DNA of 64,000 bases from Rhodospirillales bacterium. Its GTDB lineage: Bacteria > Pseudomonadota > Alphaproteobacteria > Rhodospirillales > Casp-alpha2. Each line of letters starts with the position of its first letter. Within the stretch, counting starts at the first letter, position 1. The notes below the pieces were generated by a model. It was not told where the DNA came from. It saw only the letters and a program-made list of their open reading frames with translations, and did not search any database. The stretch spans positions 1 through 64,000 of the forward strand of contig JAJFII010000009.1 of the NCBI GenBank assembly GCA_021775095.1, written 5' to 3'. Below, piece by piece: positions 9,346 to 17,413 of this stretch. The position numbers and the translations under genes were made by a program.

Positions 9346-10602
9346 ATGGCATTGGCAAGAGTGATTACGACGGGGATCGTATGTTGTTCGATATTCCTGT
9401 CGGGCTGTGTGACCCCTTCCGGCCCGACGTCGGGGACCGGCGTCGGACCCCAGTTGTCATCGATAATAACCAAAGCGTCGCGGATAGGTACGGACCCGAA
9501 TGATCTGTTTGATCCGGCCCGGCCGAGATTGGATGTCATTATACCGGTGTTTGACCCAGGGCTGCCGGTTGACGACAAAGCCTACGAGGAAGACGGTGTT
9601 TGGCCGGAACTGCGGCGCGCCGAGGCGATTCGATTTGCCTATAAAATGAAGTCGGCGTTGGAAGATACGGGGGTGTTTGGTGCCGTTCGGGTGACCCCCG
9701 ATCAGACGGCAACGGGCGATCTTTATGTACAGGGTGTGATCAAAGAATCGAATGGTGAAGATGTGGAATTGCAATTGCAGGTTTCCGATATTACAGGCAA
9801 TTCCTGGTTCACCGAAACTTTTGACCATGAGGTCAGCGTCTCCTTCCATAAAAATGTCCGCAATGAAGGCAAGGATGCCTACGACCCACTTTTTGAAAAA
9901 GCCACCGCCGCCCTGGTTGAGGAATTGAGCTATCAGAAAACAGCGGACCTTAGGACTGTAAAGCGCGTCGCCGAGCTGCGGTTTGGCGCAAGTTTTGTCG
10001 AACAGGCATTTGTCGAACATTTAAAAATTGAAGGCGGTACTTATGAACTGGCCAGTTTTCCGGCCGATAACGATCCCATGCTGGTTCGAACCAAAGCGAT
10101 CCGGGTCCGCGACCAGCTTTACGTCGACGGTCTGCAGGACCATTATCGATCCTTTGCCGAGAAAATGAATACCAGTTATCTGGTGTGGCAGGAGCAAAGT
10201 CGCCTGGAGATTGAAGCCAGGGATAAGGCGCAAAGCAAGGCAACCGGTGAAGCCTTGACAGGAGTTGCGCTGGTCGGCTTGGCCATCCTGGCTGTGGTCG
10301 CCGGTGGCAATACCAACAATTCAGGGAAAAGTGTAGCAGCAACAACCGCTGGTGTGGTTGGTGGCATTGCCGGAGCCAAGTTTCTCGCTGACAGTTTTCA
10401 AACACGCGAAGAATCAAAAGTTCACAAAGAGGCTCTCGACGAGCTTGGCCAGTCCATTGAAGCCGATCTGGCTCCCCAGGTCGTTGCCTATGAGCAAAAA
10501 AATGTCGAATTAACGGGAACGGCGAAAGAACAATTTGCTCAATGGCGAAGCTTTCTCAAAAAAATATATCTCGACGAGCAAACCCCTGAGGTTCAACTGT
10601 AA
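9346..10602 (+). CDS. Lipoprotein of the motor/vWA cluster
   Basis: 418 residues. The lipobox LSGC places the acylated cysteine at residue 21, so the protein should be membrane-anchored in the envelope. The N-terminal half (about 45-200) looks like a compact domain (RLDVIIPVFDPGLP, then VWPELRRAEAIRFAYKM). The second half has charged helices, then a Gly/Ala-rich hydrophobic stretch (ALTGVALVGLAILAVVAGG and GVVGGIAGAKF, about 295-350) and a further charged helix. No known family was recognised. ATG 9346 follows an AAGGA site; the open frame extends far upstream but overlaps the previous gene. Confidence 0.75.
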   Translation: MALARVITTGIVCCSIFLSGCVTPSGPTSGTGVGPQLSSIITKASRIGTDPNDLFDPARPRLDVIIPVFDPGLPVDDKAYEEDGVWPELRRAEAIRFAYKMKSALEDTGVFGAVRVTPDQTATGDLYVQGVIKESNGEDVELQLQVSDITGNSWFTETFDHEVSVSFHKNVRNEGKDAYDPLFEKATAALVEELSYQKTADLRTVKRVAELRFGASFVEQAFVEHLKIEGGTYELASFPADNDPMLVRTKAIRVRDQLYVDGLQDHYRSFAEKMNTSYLVWQEQSRLEIEARDKAQSKATGEALTGVALVGLAILAVVAGGNTNNSGKSVAATTAGVVGGIAGAKFLADSFQTREESKVHKEALDELGQSIEADLAPQVVAYEQKNVELTGTAKEQFAQWRSFLKKIYLDEQTPEVQL

Positions 10603-10617
10603 GTCAGCGGCAACCCC

Positions 10618-12426
10618 ATGCTCCAGAACAGACTCGAACACGCCAGCAAAAAGGCTTCCAGAACCCGGTTAATGATCTTCGGCGGGATGGCCCTGACGGT
10701 TATTATTGTCGGATTGGGATTTCTCAGCGCAATACTTTATCAGGATCTGTCAGCGTTGCGGCGTACGCAACAGACGGCACCGACGGCAGATCAAAACGCC
10801 GTCGACAACTGGGCAGCGGAGGACCGCAACCCACTGCCGCAGGAACCTGGGGAGCGGATCTCCTCCGCACCGGTTTTGCCGTCGACAACCGATACGCCGG
10901 TGCCCTTACCCGCTCTGCCGCTGGTCGAACCTGTCAGCAAATCTTTCGCTGAAACACCGGTGCAAGGTGCCGATACCGGCCCAATACGGCCGCGCCAACA
11001 AATGCCGGAGCCGCCGCCTCGACCCGTGACAGCGCCGAACGGTCCTGTGGAGATCGCGGCCCCGCCGACCGCTGGGACGGGCGACCACAGCCAGGTTCCC
11101 GAGGCGTCCCAAACGTTGGCGGCCGCAAGCGATAAAACGCCGGCAGAACCCTTGGCGGAGCGGCAACCGACCAGAACCATCAATGCGCCACAAACCATCG
11201 AAGATCGGGAGGCATTTAAAGATCTTTTGCTGCGTCTTGAAGGAGGCCCGGAACCGATCATTCAGTCCGAAAGTTTTAGGGATTGGCGACCGGAGAAACA
11301 GCGTGATATCGAGTTTCTCAAACAACAGGCCTATGCGGCTTTCGGCGACGGTGACTACGCTCAGGCTCGCAAACACTTAGAGCAGGCCTATGAGATGGCA
11401 TCCCAGGAAGCACGCGCCCTGGAAACCACGTTTCAAAGGGCCCTTGGCGATGCGGCGGCAGCCAAACAGGCCGACGATTACGACCGAGCCAAAACACAAA
11501 TTGACCAGGCTTTGCGATTGGCACCGGAATCCGAACAAGCGAAAAATTTGAAACCGCTGATCAACGTTATGCCGCAGGTCCAAGAATTGTTAAAGTCGGC
11601 GGGCATCAAACGCACCGAAAACAACGCTCAAGGGGAATATGATTACCTGAACGACGCCTTAAAACTTGATCCGACACGCCAGGAGGTCAGGCAAAGAGCC
11701 ACCCAATTGGCCCATACCCTCAAACAACAAAATTTTTTGTTACACATCAATGGCGGATTTTCCGAAGTAGACAAACGCCAGTTGAAAGGGGCCCAGTCCC
11801 ACCATCTGGCGGCCCAAAAACTGTTTCCGAGCCGCGCCGAAACGGCGTTGCTGGGGGCACGGGTGGGAGAACTGAAGAGTGATCTGGAAACCCAGCATTT
11901 TATTGGCAAGGCAAAAGCCGCCGCCGCCGCCGACAACTGGCAACAAAGTTTGCAGTTGTTTACCACGGCCAAAAAAATTCAGGCCAATAACCGGGCTGCT
12001 GTCGATGGTGTTGCCCTGGCGCAATCCGTGGTAAACCTGCAACGTCAAGTTACGCAACACCTGGACAGGGCGCAGCGTTTGGCGTCCGGTGGTGTTGCCA
12101 AAGCGGCCCACCAATTAGTCAAAAAAGCACAATCCCTGGCAACGGTCAGCCCGTCGCTGGATGCCCAAACATCCAGGTTGGCCGACCTGCTGGCAGCCTA
12201 CGCCGTCGACGTACCTGTTAAAGTTCTATCAGACGAAAAAACCCGCATTTCCGTCCGAGGTGTAGGCCAGGTCGGAACAACAAAGGAAAAAATCATCAAG
12301 CTTAAACCGGGAACCTACACCTTTGAAGGAAAATGTGCGGGTTTTAAGTCGAAACTGATCGCCGTTAATATCCCACCAGGGGCAACGGCCATGCGGGTGA
12401 GTATTGTCTGTGATGAACGCATTTAA
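10618..12426 (+). CDS. Membrane-anchored TPR-like repeat protein with PEGA-like C-terminus
   Basis: 602 residues. A single transmembrane helix at about residues 18-42 (LMIFGGMALTVIIVGLGFL) is followed by a proline-rich linker to about 190, and then by TPR-like helical repeats to about 530 (AYAAFGDGDYAQARKHLEQA; DDYDRAKTQIDQALRLAPES). A C-terminal beta-rich module (VPVKVLSDEKTRISVRGVG, ending LKPGTYTFEGKCAGF) resembles a PEGA domain. Topology suggests a periplasmic scaffold. It overlaps the next gene by 14 bases. No enzymatic motif is seen. Confidence 0.75.
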   Translation: MLQNRLEHASKKASRTRLMIFGGMALTVIIVGLGFLSAILYQDLSALRRTQQTAPTADQNAVDNWAAEDRNPLPQEPGERISSAPVLPSTTDTPVPLPALPLVEPVSKSFAETPVQGADTGPIRPRQQMPEPPPRPVTAPNGPVEIAAPPTAGTGDHSQVPEASQTLAAASDKTPAEPLAERQPTRTINAPQTIEDREAFKDLLLRLEGGPEPIIQSESFRDWRPEKQRDIEFLKQQAYAAFGDGDYAQARKHLEQAYEMASQEARALETTFQRALGDAAAAKQADDYDRAKTQIDQALRLAPESEQAKNLKPLINVMPQVQELLKSAGIKRTENNAQGEYDYLNDALKLDPTRQEVRQRATQLAHTLKQQNFLLHINGGFSEVDKRQLKGAQSHHLAAQKLFPSRAETALLGARVGELKSDLETQHFIGKAKAAAAADNWQQSLQLFTTAKKIQANNRAAVDGVALAQSVVNLQRQVTQHLDRAQRLASGGVAKAAHQLVKKAQSLATVSPSLDAQTSRLADLLAAYAVDVPVKVLSDEKTRISVRGVGQVGTTKEKIIKLKPGTYTFEGKCAGFKSKLIAVNIPPGATAMRVSIVCDERI

Positions 12427-14413
12427 CCAAAAACTCAGCGCCGCCCGGTCAGCCCAGCGCAAACGGTTGTTTGTGGCATTTGGCCTATTGCTTGGCGGGG
12501 CCTGTCTGGCTGCGGGTCTTTTTGCCTATCTCAATGGGACGGCTCTTTCCATTCATCCTGAAGACGCCGATCAAATCGGTCAGGTGCAGATCACAGACGG
12601 TTTAGCGGTATCCGTTTCCGACGTGGTTTATTCCCTGTCCAGGGAAACGCAAATTCGGGTCAGTGCCCAAGGTTTTAAGTCGGAGAATCGAACCCTGACC
12701 GGCGGCGACAAAGGACGGACCGTCGACATTACTTTGAGTGAACTGCCGGGTCGGCTAATTGCGGCGACCGTACCGGAGGATGCGTCGACGCGCTGGAAAC
12801 TCAATGGCCGTCGGGCCGCCGTTGGTGCCACATTGCACAGTGAACTCGCGCCGGGAACCTATACGCTGGATGCGGAAAGCCGGTATTTTGAGCCTCTGCA
12901 ACGGACTTTTGAAATGGCACGGGATGGCAACGTAAATCTGTCGTTAGCTATGCAGCCGGTGCACGGGCAATTGAAGATTAATTCTCAGCCGCAGGGTGCA
13001 CAGGTCCATGTAGACGGGCGGGATGTTGGCGCAACTCCAGCAACCGTTGCCGTTGACGGTGGGCAACACCTCGTAACCGTAGGTATGGATGCCTACCAGA
13101 CCATCGAAGACAGGCTTGAGGTAACTTACGCGGAGCGCCTGCTGGAACGCAATTATCGACTGCTGCGCCAACACTCGGAGCTGGTTTTCGACTTGAAACC
13201 GAAAGGCGGTGTTCTCCTGGTCAATGGCCGCAAGGTCGATCCGACGGACCGCCAATCGGTCCGTTCGGCTGTTGAAAATACCGTGAGCTATTCCCGCCCG
13301 GGTTACACGTCGAAATCCCGGAAACTGCTTTTGCAACCGGGCGAAACAAAAACCGTTGATTTGCATCTGGTGGAGGAATTGGGCGTGGTTACCGTTCGCT
13401 CGCAACCCGCCGCCGAAGTCTATGTTAACGAAAAACCTTATGGCAAGACGCCCTTGACCCTGAACCTGCAAACGGTTTCCCAGTCCATTTCCCTGCGCAA
13501 ACCCGGTTATCGGAGCTTGACCAAATCCGTCGTGCCGTCGCGCGAAAACCCGACAGCCTTAAGCGCGACCCTGCGCACCGAAGAACAGGCCCGAACCGCC
13601 GATGCGCCCCGGGCCTATACCAGTAAAGCCGGGATCGAGTTGCTTTTGTTCCTTGAGCCGACGGATTTTATTATGGGTGCGCCTCGGGGTGAAAAAGGCC
13701 AACGGGCCAACGAATTTCAAAGATCCGTTCGCTTCACTAAACCCTTTTACGGGGCAAAACACGAGACAACCAACGGCCAGTACCAAAAGTTCAAATCATC
13801 CCATAGCGGTACTGGTGGCGATCAGGTGCCGGTGACCTCTGTGCGCTGGTTTGACGCCGTTCAGTTTTGCAATTGGTTAAGCGAACAGGAAAACCTGGAG
13901 GCCTTTTATATCCTTGCCGGCGGCCGGGTTAGCGCCATCAACAAAAATGCCAATGGATATCGGTTATTAACGGAAGCCGAATGGGAATGGCTGGCACGGC
14001 GGGCGGCTCGACCGACCCAAACGGTATTTCCCTGGGGCAATTCTTCTACGGTTCCGGCCCGGGCCGGCAACATCGCCGACGAGTCGGCAAAGGGTCTGGT
14101 GCCGTTTTATATTCCGAAATATACCGACGGTTTTGCCGAAAGAGCACCAGTCGGGCAATTCAACAAGGAACCGTCGGGCCTCTATGATCTGGCCGGTAAT
14201 GTCAGCGAATGGGTCCACGATGTTTATTCCCTGCAGGCACCGGCACGGAACCAAGTCGCTGTCGATCCCTTGAGGCCGCTGATCGGCAGTAGCCATGTGG
14301 TTAAGGGCTCAAACTGGCGTTCAGGAACCCGTTCGACATTGCGTGCGGCGTACCGAGAGGGTTTGGTCGATCGACGCGATGATGTAGGATTTCGTATTGG
14401 CAGATATCTTTAA
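12413..14413 (+). CDS. PEGA-domain protein with C-terminal SUMF1/FGE-like domain
   Basis: About 666 residues. Transmembrane helix at about 19-41. Two clear PEGA repeats lie at about 182-245 (LKINSQPQGAQVHVDGRDVG) and 322-385 (VTVRSQPAAEVYVNEKPYG), with related beta modules between. From about 403 to the end is a formylglycine-generating-enzyme/PvdO-like fold (VPVTSVRWFDAVQFCNWLS, LLTEAEWEWLARRA, GLYDLAGNVSEWVHD, DVGFRIGRYL). The catalytic cysteine pair of true FGE is absent where expected (KGSNWRSGTRSTLRAAYREG), so a binding role is likelier than catalysis. ATG 12413 overlaps the previous gene. Confidence 0.85.
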   Translation: MNAFNQKLSAARSAQRKRLFVAFGLLLGGACLAAGLFAYLNGTALSIHPEDADQIGQVQITDGLAVSVSDVVYSLSRETQIRVSAQGFKSENRTLTGGDKGRTVDITLSELPGRLIAATVPEDASTRWKLNGRRAAVGATLHSELAPGTYTLDAESRYFEPLQRTFEMARDGNVNLSLAMQPVHGQLKINSQPQGAQVHVDGRDVGATPATVAVDGGQHLVTVGMDAYQTIEDRLEVTYAERLLERNYRLLRQHSELVFDLKPKGGVLLVNGRKVDPTDRQSVRSAVENTVSYSRPGYTSKSRKLLLQPGETKTVDLHLVEELGVVTVRSQPAAEVYVNEKPYGKTPLTLNLQTVSQSISLRKPGYRSLTKSVVPSRENPTALSATLRTEEQARTADAPRAYTSKAGIELLLFLEPTDFIMGAPRGEKGQRANEFQRSVRFTKPFYGAKHETTNGQYQKFKSSHSGTGGDQVPVTSVRWFDAVQFCNWLSEQENLEAFYILAGGRVSAINKNANGYRLLTEAEWEWLARRAARPTQTVFPWGNSSTVPARAGNIADESAKGLVPFYIPKYTDGFAERAPVGQFNKEPSGLYDLAGNVSEWVHDVYSLQAPARNQVAVDPLRPLIGSSHVVKGSNWRSGTRSTLRAAYREGLVDRRDDVGFRIGRYL

Positions 14414-14424
14414 GGAGAAACATT

Positions 14425-14568
14425 TTGAGACCCCCTAAAAGACGACATTTTGCGCTGTTTATATTGGTCAGTGTGCTCGTTGGTGGTGCTGTGGCGTCTT
14501 TTGCCATCGCCAGTTCACACAGCGCTTTTAATCTTAATTCTCCAGCCTCATTCCCCGTGGATATCTGA
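14425..14568 (+). CDS. 47-residue single-helix membrane peptide
   Basis: A strong ribosome site AAGGAG (14412-14417) lies seven bases before TTG 14425. The reading frame encodes a basic N-terminus (RPPKRRH), one hydrophobic helix (FALFILVSVLVGGAVASFAIA) and a short tail. The stop at 14566-14568 lies one base before the ATG of the channel gene, so the two are probably coupled. Short single-helix subunits are common in multi-component membrane machines; a role here is inference. It could alternatively be a leader that only drives translation of the next gene. Confidence 0.5.
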   Translation: MRPPKRRHFALFILVSVLVGGAVASFAIASSHSAFNLNSPASFPVDI

Positions 14569-14569
14569 C

Positions 14570-15337
14570 ATGACCCGCATGGTCCCAAGCCTGTTGGCGC
14601 TTGCCTTCTCCGTCATTTCGGTTCACCTGATGTACATTGGCTACATTCGCCCGGAAGCCAGTCTGGCAATCGAACTGGCGAAACAGGCCGGCCAGTCATC
14701 GCCGCGGGTCCTGTCGGTCATCTTAAAGGACTATGAGCAGGAAATATGCCTGATCCTGATGGTTTGGGGGACTTTTCTGATCCTCGAAAAATGCCTGGTC
14801 ATCATCAAAGACCGGTATCTGTTCAGTGTAGATCTGCTGGAAGGATCGGAAGCCGACGACAGCAATCTGGCATCGGTACTCAGTTCCATTGAGGATCTGC
14901 CAAACAAAGTCCGGGAAACGCCTTTGGTACGGATCCTGTTGGCCAGTTTGCGCCGCTTCCTGATCACCAAAGACGTGCAAAACACCTCGGATGCCATCGA
15001 CTCCAGTGTTGAAGCCCTGGCCATTAAACAGGAAGCCGAAAACTCGATGATCCGTTATTTGATCTGGGCCATTCCATCGATCGGCTTTATCGGTACGGTG
15101 CGCGGCATTGGTCAGGCTCTGTCACAGGCCGATCAAGCCCTGGCCGGCGACATTGCCGGGATGACGGACAGTTTGGGGGTTGCCTTCAACTCGACCCTGG
15201 TCGCCCTGTTGATCAGTATTGTCCTGATGTTTTTGTTGCACCAGTTGCAGCGTCTGCAGGATGGGTTGGTTGTTGATACCCAAACCTATTGTGAATCCTT
15301 TTTGTTAAACAGAGTCAGTAAAGTAGGCCGCGACTGA
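14570..15337 (+). CDS. MotA/TolQ/ExbB-type proton channel protein
   Basis: 255 residues with four hydrophobic helices at about 5-25, 58-78, 160-182 and 203-225. The family signature lies in the third and fourth helices: IPSIGFIGTVRGIGQAL and SLGVAFNSTLVALLIS, matching the GLLGTV and T-rich pore helices of ExbB/TolQ. The cytoplasmic part lies between helices two and three. In known systems such a protein forms a pentameric channel around two B subunits with a membrane-embedded aspartate. The next two genes encode proteins of that kind, with vWA domains. ATG 14570 was chosen because the upstream frame overlaps the small peptide gene. Confidence 0.88.
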   Translation: MTRMVPSLLALAFSVISVHLMYIGYIRPEASLAIELAKQAGQSSPRVLSVILKDYEQEICLILMVWGTFLILEKCLVIIKDRYLFSVDLLEGSEADDSNLASVLSSIEDLPNKVRETPLVRILLASLRRFLITKDVQNTSDAIDSSVEALAIKQEAENSMIRYLIWAIPSIGFIGTVRGIGQALSQADQALAGDIAGMTDSLGVAFNSTLVALLISIVLMFLLHQLQRLQDGLVVDTQTYCESFLLNRVSKVGRD

Positions 15338-16401
15338 GACGAAAACGCAAAACCGAAGGATTTAACCTGGCCTTTCTCGACATCATGTCCTGCGGGTTAG
15401 GAGCGGTGATTCTTGTCTTTATGCTGGTCAAATATAATGTCGACGTGGCTGGGGCCCGGGAAAACCAGTCCCTGGAACTGGAATTGACCCAACTGGCGGC
15501 CGAGGAGGCGGCGCTTAGCCGTCAGGTGGCAGCGGCAAGGGCGGATCAGTCCACAGTTGAAACGGATGTGCGCAGTGCCTCCGCGCAACTGGCACAAATC
15601 GAAATACAACTTGCCGACAAACGTCGACAGTCTGCCCGGCAACAAAAGGATCTAACGGCCCTTAAAAAAACCATCGAAAAAACCGAAATTGCCAAAACCT
15701 CCGATCTGGTCGACGATGCCAACGCTGGCGAACAGGATTATGTGGTCGGCTTGAAAGTCGAAGGGGACAAAATTATTGTCCTGCTCGATAGCAGTGCGTC
15801 AATGACAGACGAGGTGCTAATAGACGTGATCCGCCGGAAAAACCGGCCGGACCAGGAAAAACAAGCGGGGCCGAAATGGCAAAGAAGCAAACGCATTGTT
15901 CAATGGGTACTGGCCCGGTTGCCCCACGACAGTCTGTTTCAGGTGATTGCCTATGATGAAAAAGCCCGTTCCCTGGGTGCGAGCGGATGGTTAAAAGCCA
16001 ACAATCCCCAGGCCCAGAACGGCGTTCGTGCCGCCCTGTCTGGCCTTGTCCCGAGCGGTGCAACCAACCTGCAGGCCGGTTTAAAAGCCGTGACCCGGGC
16101 CGCACCTACCAACGTTTACCTGGTTACCGATGGTTTGCCGACCAAAGGGGATTCCAATTTTAAGAGCCTTAACCCCTTCGCCAGCTGCAGTTCCTTGCGG
16201 GGCGCCTCAAATACCATTTCCGGGGCCTGCCGATTGAAGTTGTTTCAGCATTCGGTGGATAAGGACGGCCCCACCCGCGATGTGCCGGTCAACGTCATAT
16301 TGCTCCCCATCGAAGGCGACCCCCAGGCCTCAAGCGCCTATTGGTCATGGACCTCGGCGACCGGTGGGTTGCTGATCAGCCCGGCTGCGAGTTGGCCATG
16401 A
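15334..16401 (+). CDS. vWA-domain protein with ExbD/MotB-like N-terminal helix (B subunit 1)
   Basis: The first in-frame ATG is 15385, but the frame is open upstream to 15322. Translation from CTG 15334 gives RRKRKTEGFNLAFLDIMSCG, closely matching the start of the next protein (FSLSFLDVISCGFGA). The conserved F-L-D at the beginning of the helix resembles the ion-carrying Asp of ExbD/TolR (D16 here) and would be lost with ATG 15385. After the helix come a coiled coil (about 45-125) and a vWA domain from about 145. The metal-site motif is complete: DSSAS (about 152), Thr in GATNL, and TDG. It overlaps the stop of the channel gene. The CTG start is inferred. Confidence 0.75.
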   Translation: MRRKRKTEGFNLAFLDIMSCGLGAVILVFMLVKYNVDVAGARENQSLELELTQLAAEEAALSRQVAAARADQSTVETDVRSASAQLAQIEIQLADKRRQSARQQKDLTALKKTIEKTEIAKTSDLVDDANAGEQDYVVGLKVEGDKIIVLLDSSASMTDEVLIDVIRRKNRPDQEKQAGPKWQRSKRIVQWVLARLPHDSLFQVIAYDEKARSLGASGWLKANNPQAQNGVRAALSGLVPSGATNLQAGLKAVTRAAPTNVYLVTDGLPTKGDSNFKSLNPFASCSSLRGASNTISGACRLKLFQHSVDKDGPTRDVPVNVILLPIEGDPQASSAYWSWTSATGGLLISPAASWP

Positions 16402-17354
16402 AATACCAGCGGCGTGATTTCGAAATATTCAGTTTGTCGTTTCTTGATGTGATTTCCTGCGGTTTTGGGGCCATTGTCCTGTTGGTCCTGATCTCCAAAA
16501 CCCTACCTGATCCGGCCAGCGAAGATGCGCAACAGGAGGTTTCCCCAACCCAGGAACTGCTGGGTCAGGTCCTGAAAACGGAAACCCGGGTCGTCATCCT
16601 AAACCGTCAATTACAAGATGCTCTCGGCGGGCAAAAATCGAAATTGACCCTGTTGCAAACCCTCAGACGCCAGGCCCGTTCGTCGGGTGCGGCATTAGCG
16701 GAAATGGATAACGATATTGCCCGGCAGGCCGACGACCTGTCCGGCCTGGCGCTTGTTCAATCGACCTTGAAACGCGCCTCCATATCCCAGGCGACGGCGA
16801 CAAAACGAGATGACGAAGTGGGCGGGATTCCCGTTGATAGTGATTATGTGGTGTTCATCATTGATACTTCGGGCAGTATGCAGGAAATCTGGAACCGGGT
16901 TGTCAGGGAAGTCGAAAACATCATCACCGTTCACCCTAAAATCACCGGGTTTCAAATTCTCAACGACAACGGTGCCCACATTCTGTCGGCTTATACGGGT
17001 AAATGGATCCCCGATACGCCGGGCCGCCGGCGCAGTGTCATCAAGTTGCTCAGATCCTGGAAAAGTGTTTCCAACAGCAGCCCGGTAGAGGGCCTGGAAG
17101 TTGCCTTAAAACGTTACGCCAGATCCGACAAAAAAGTATCCATCTATATTTTTGGTGATGAATACAGTGGTTCGTCTTACGATCCGGTGATCAATACCCT
17201 GGTTAATCTCAATACCAACCGGATCACTGGTAAGAAACTGGCCAAGGTTCACGCCGTTGGTTTTATTTCCAACTATTCCAACGGCCGTTTTGCGACCCTC
17301 ATGCGCGAAGTGGCTCGACGGAACGACGGCACGTTCATGGCCCTTCCCAGATAA
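16398..17354 (+). CDS. vWA-domain protein with ExbD/MotB-like N-terminal helix (B subunit 2)
   Basis: 318 residues, paralogous to the preceding gene, whose stop it overlaps (ATGA). Seen: short basic N-terminus, then SLSFLDVISCGFGAIVLLVL with Asp17 at the start of the single transmembrane helix, as in ExbD/TolR/MotB; a coiled-coil linker (about 45-135); and a vWA domain from about 150 with DTSGS (about 156). The Thr position of the metal site appears to be Ser (NSSPVEG) and the Asp is in FGDEY, so metal binding may be altered. Two different B-type subunits beside one channel protein suggest a heterodimer inside a pentameric channel (inference). Confidence 0.82.
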   Translation: MKYQRRDFEIFSLSFLDVISCGFGAIVLLVLISKTLPDPASEDAQQEVSPTQELLGQVLKTETRVVILNRQLQDALGGQKSKLTLLQTLRRQARSSGAALAEMDNDIARQADDLSGLALVQSTLKRASISQATATKRDDEVGGIPVDSDYVVFIIDTSGSMQEIWNRVVREVENIITVHPKITGFQILNDNGAHILSAYTGKWIPDTPGRRRSVIKLLRSWKSVSNSSPVEGLEVALKRYARSDKKVSIYIFGDEYSGSSYDPVINTLVNLNTNRITGKKLAKVHAVGFISNYSNGRFATLMREVARRNDGTFMALPR

Positions 17355-17413
17355 CAGTTGGCCTGAAAACGGTGCATGCATCTGATCAACGGCACTCGAT
17401 ACAGAGACCGGTG

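Noticed and set aside
8631-17354. Reading the ExbB/vWA cluster as a Zorya defence system
   Set aside because: Zorya has a MotA-like and a MotB/OmpA-like pair with helicase or nuclease effectors. Here there is no OmpA-like peptidoglycan-binding domain, helicase or nuclease; the B subunits carry vWA domains instead.
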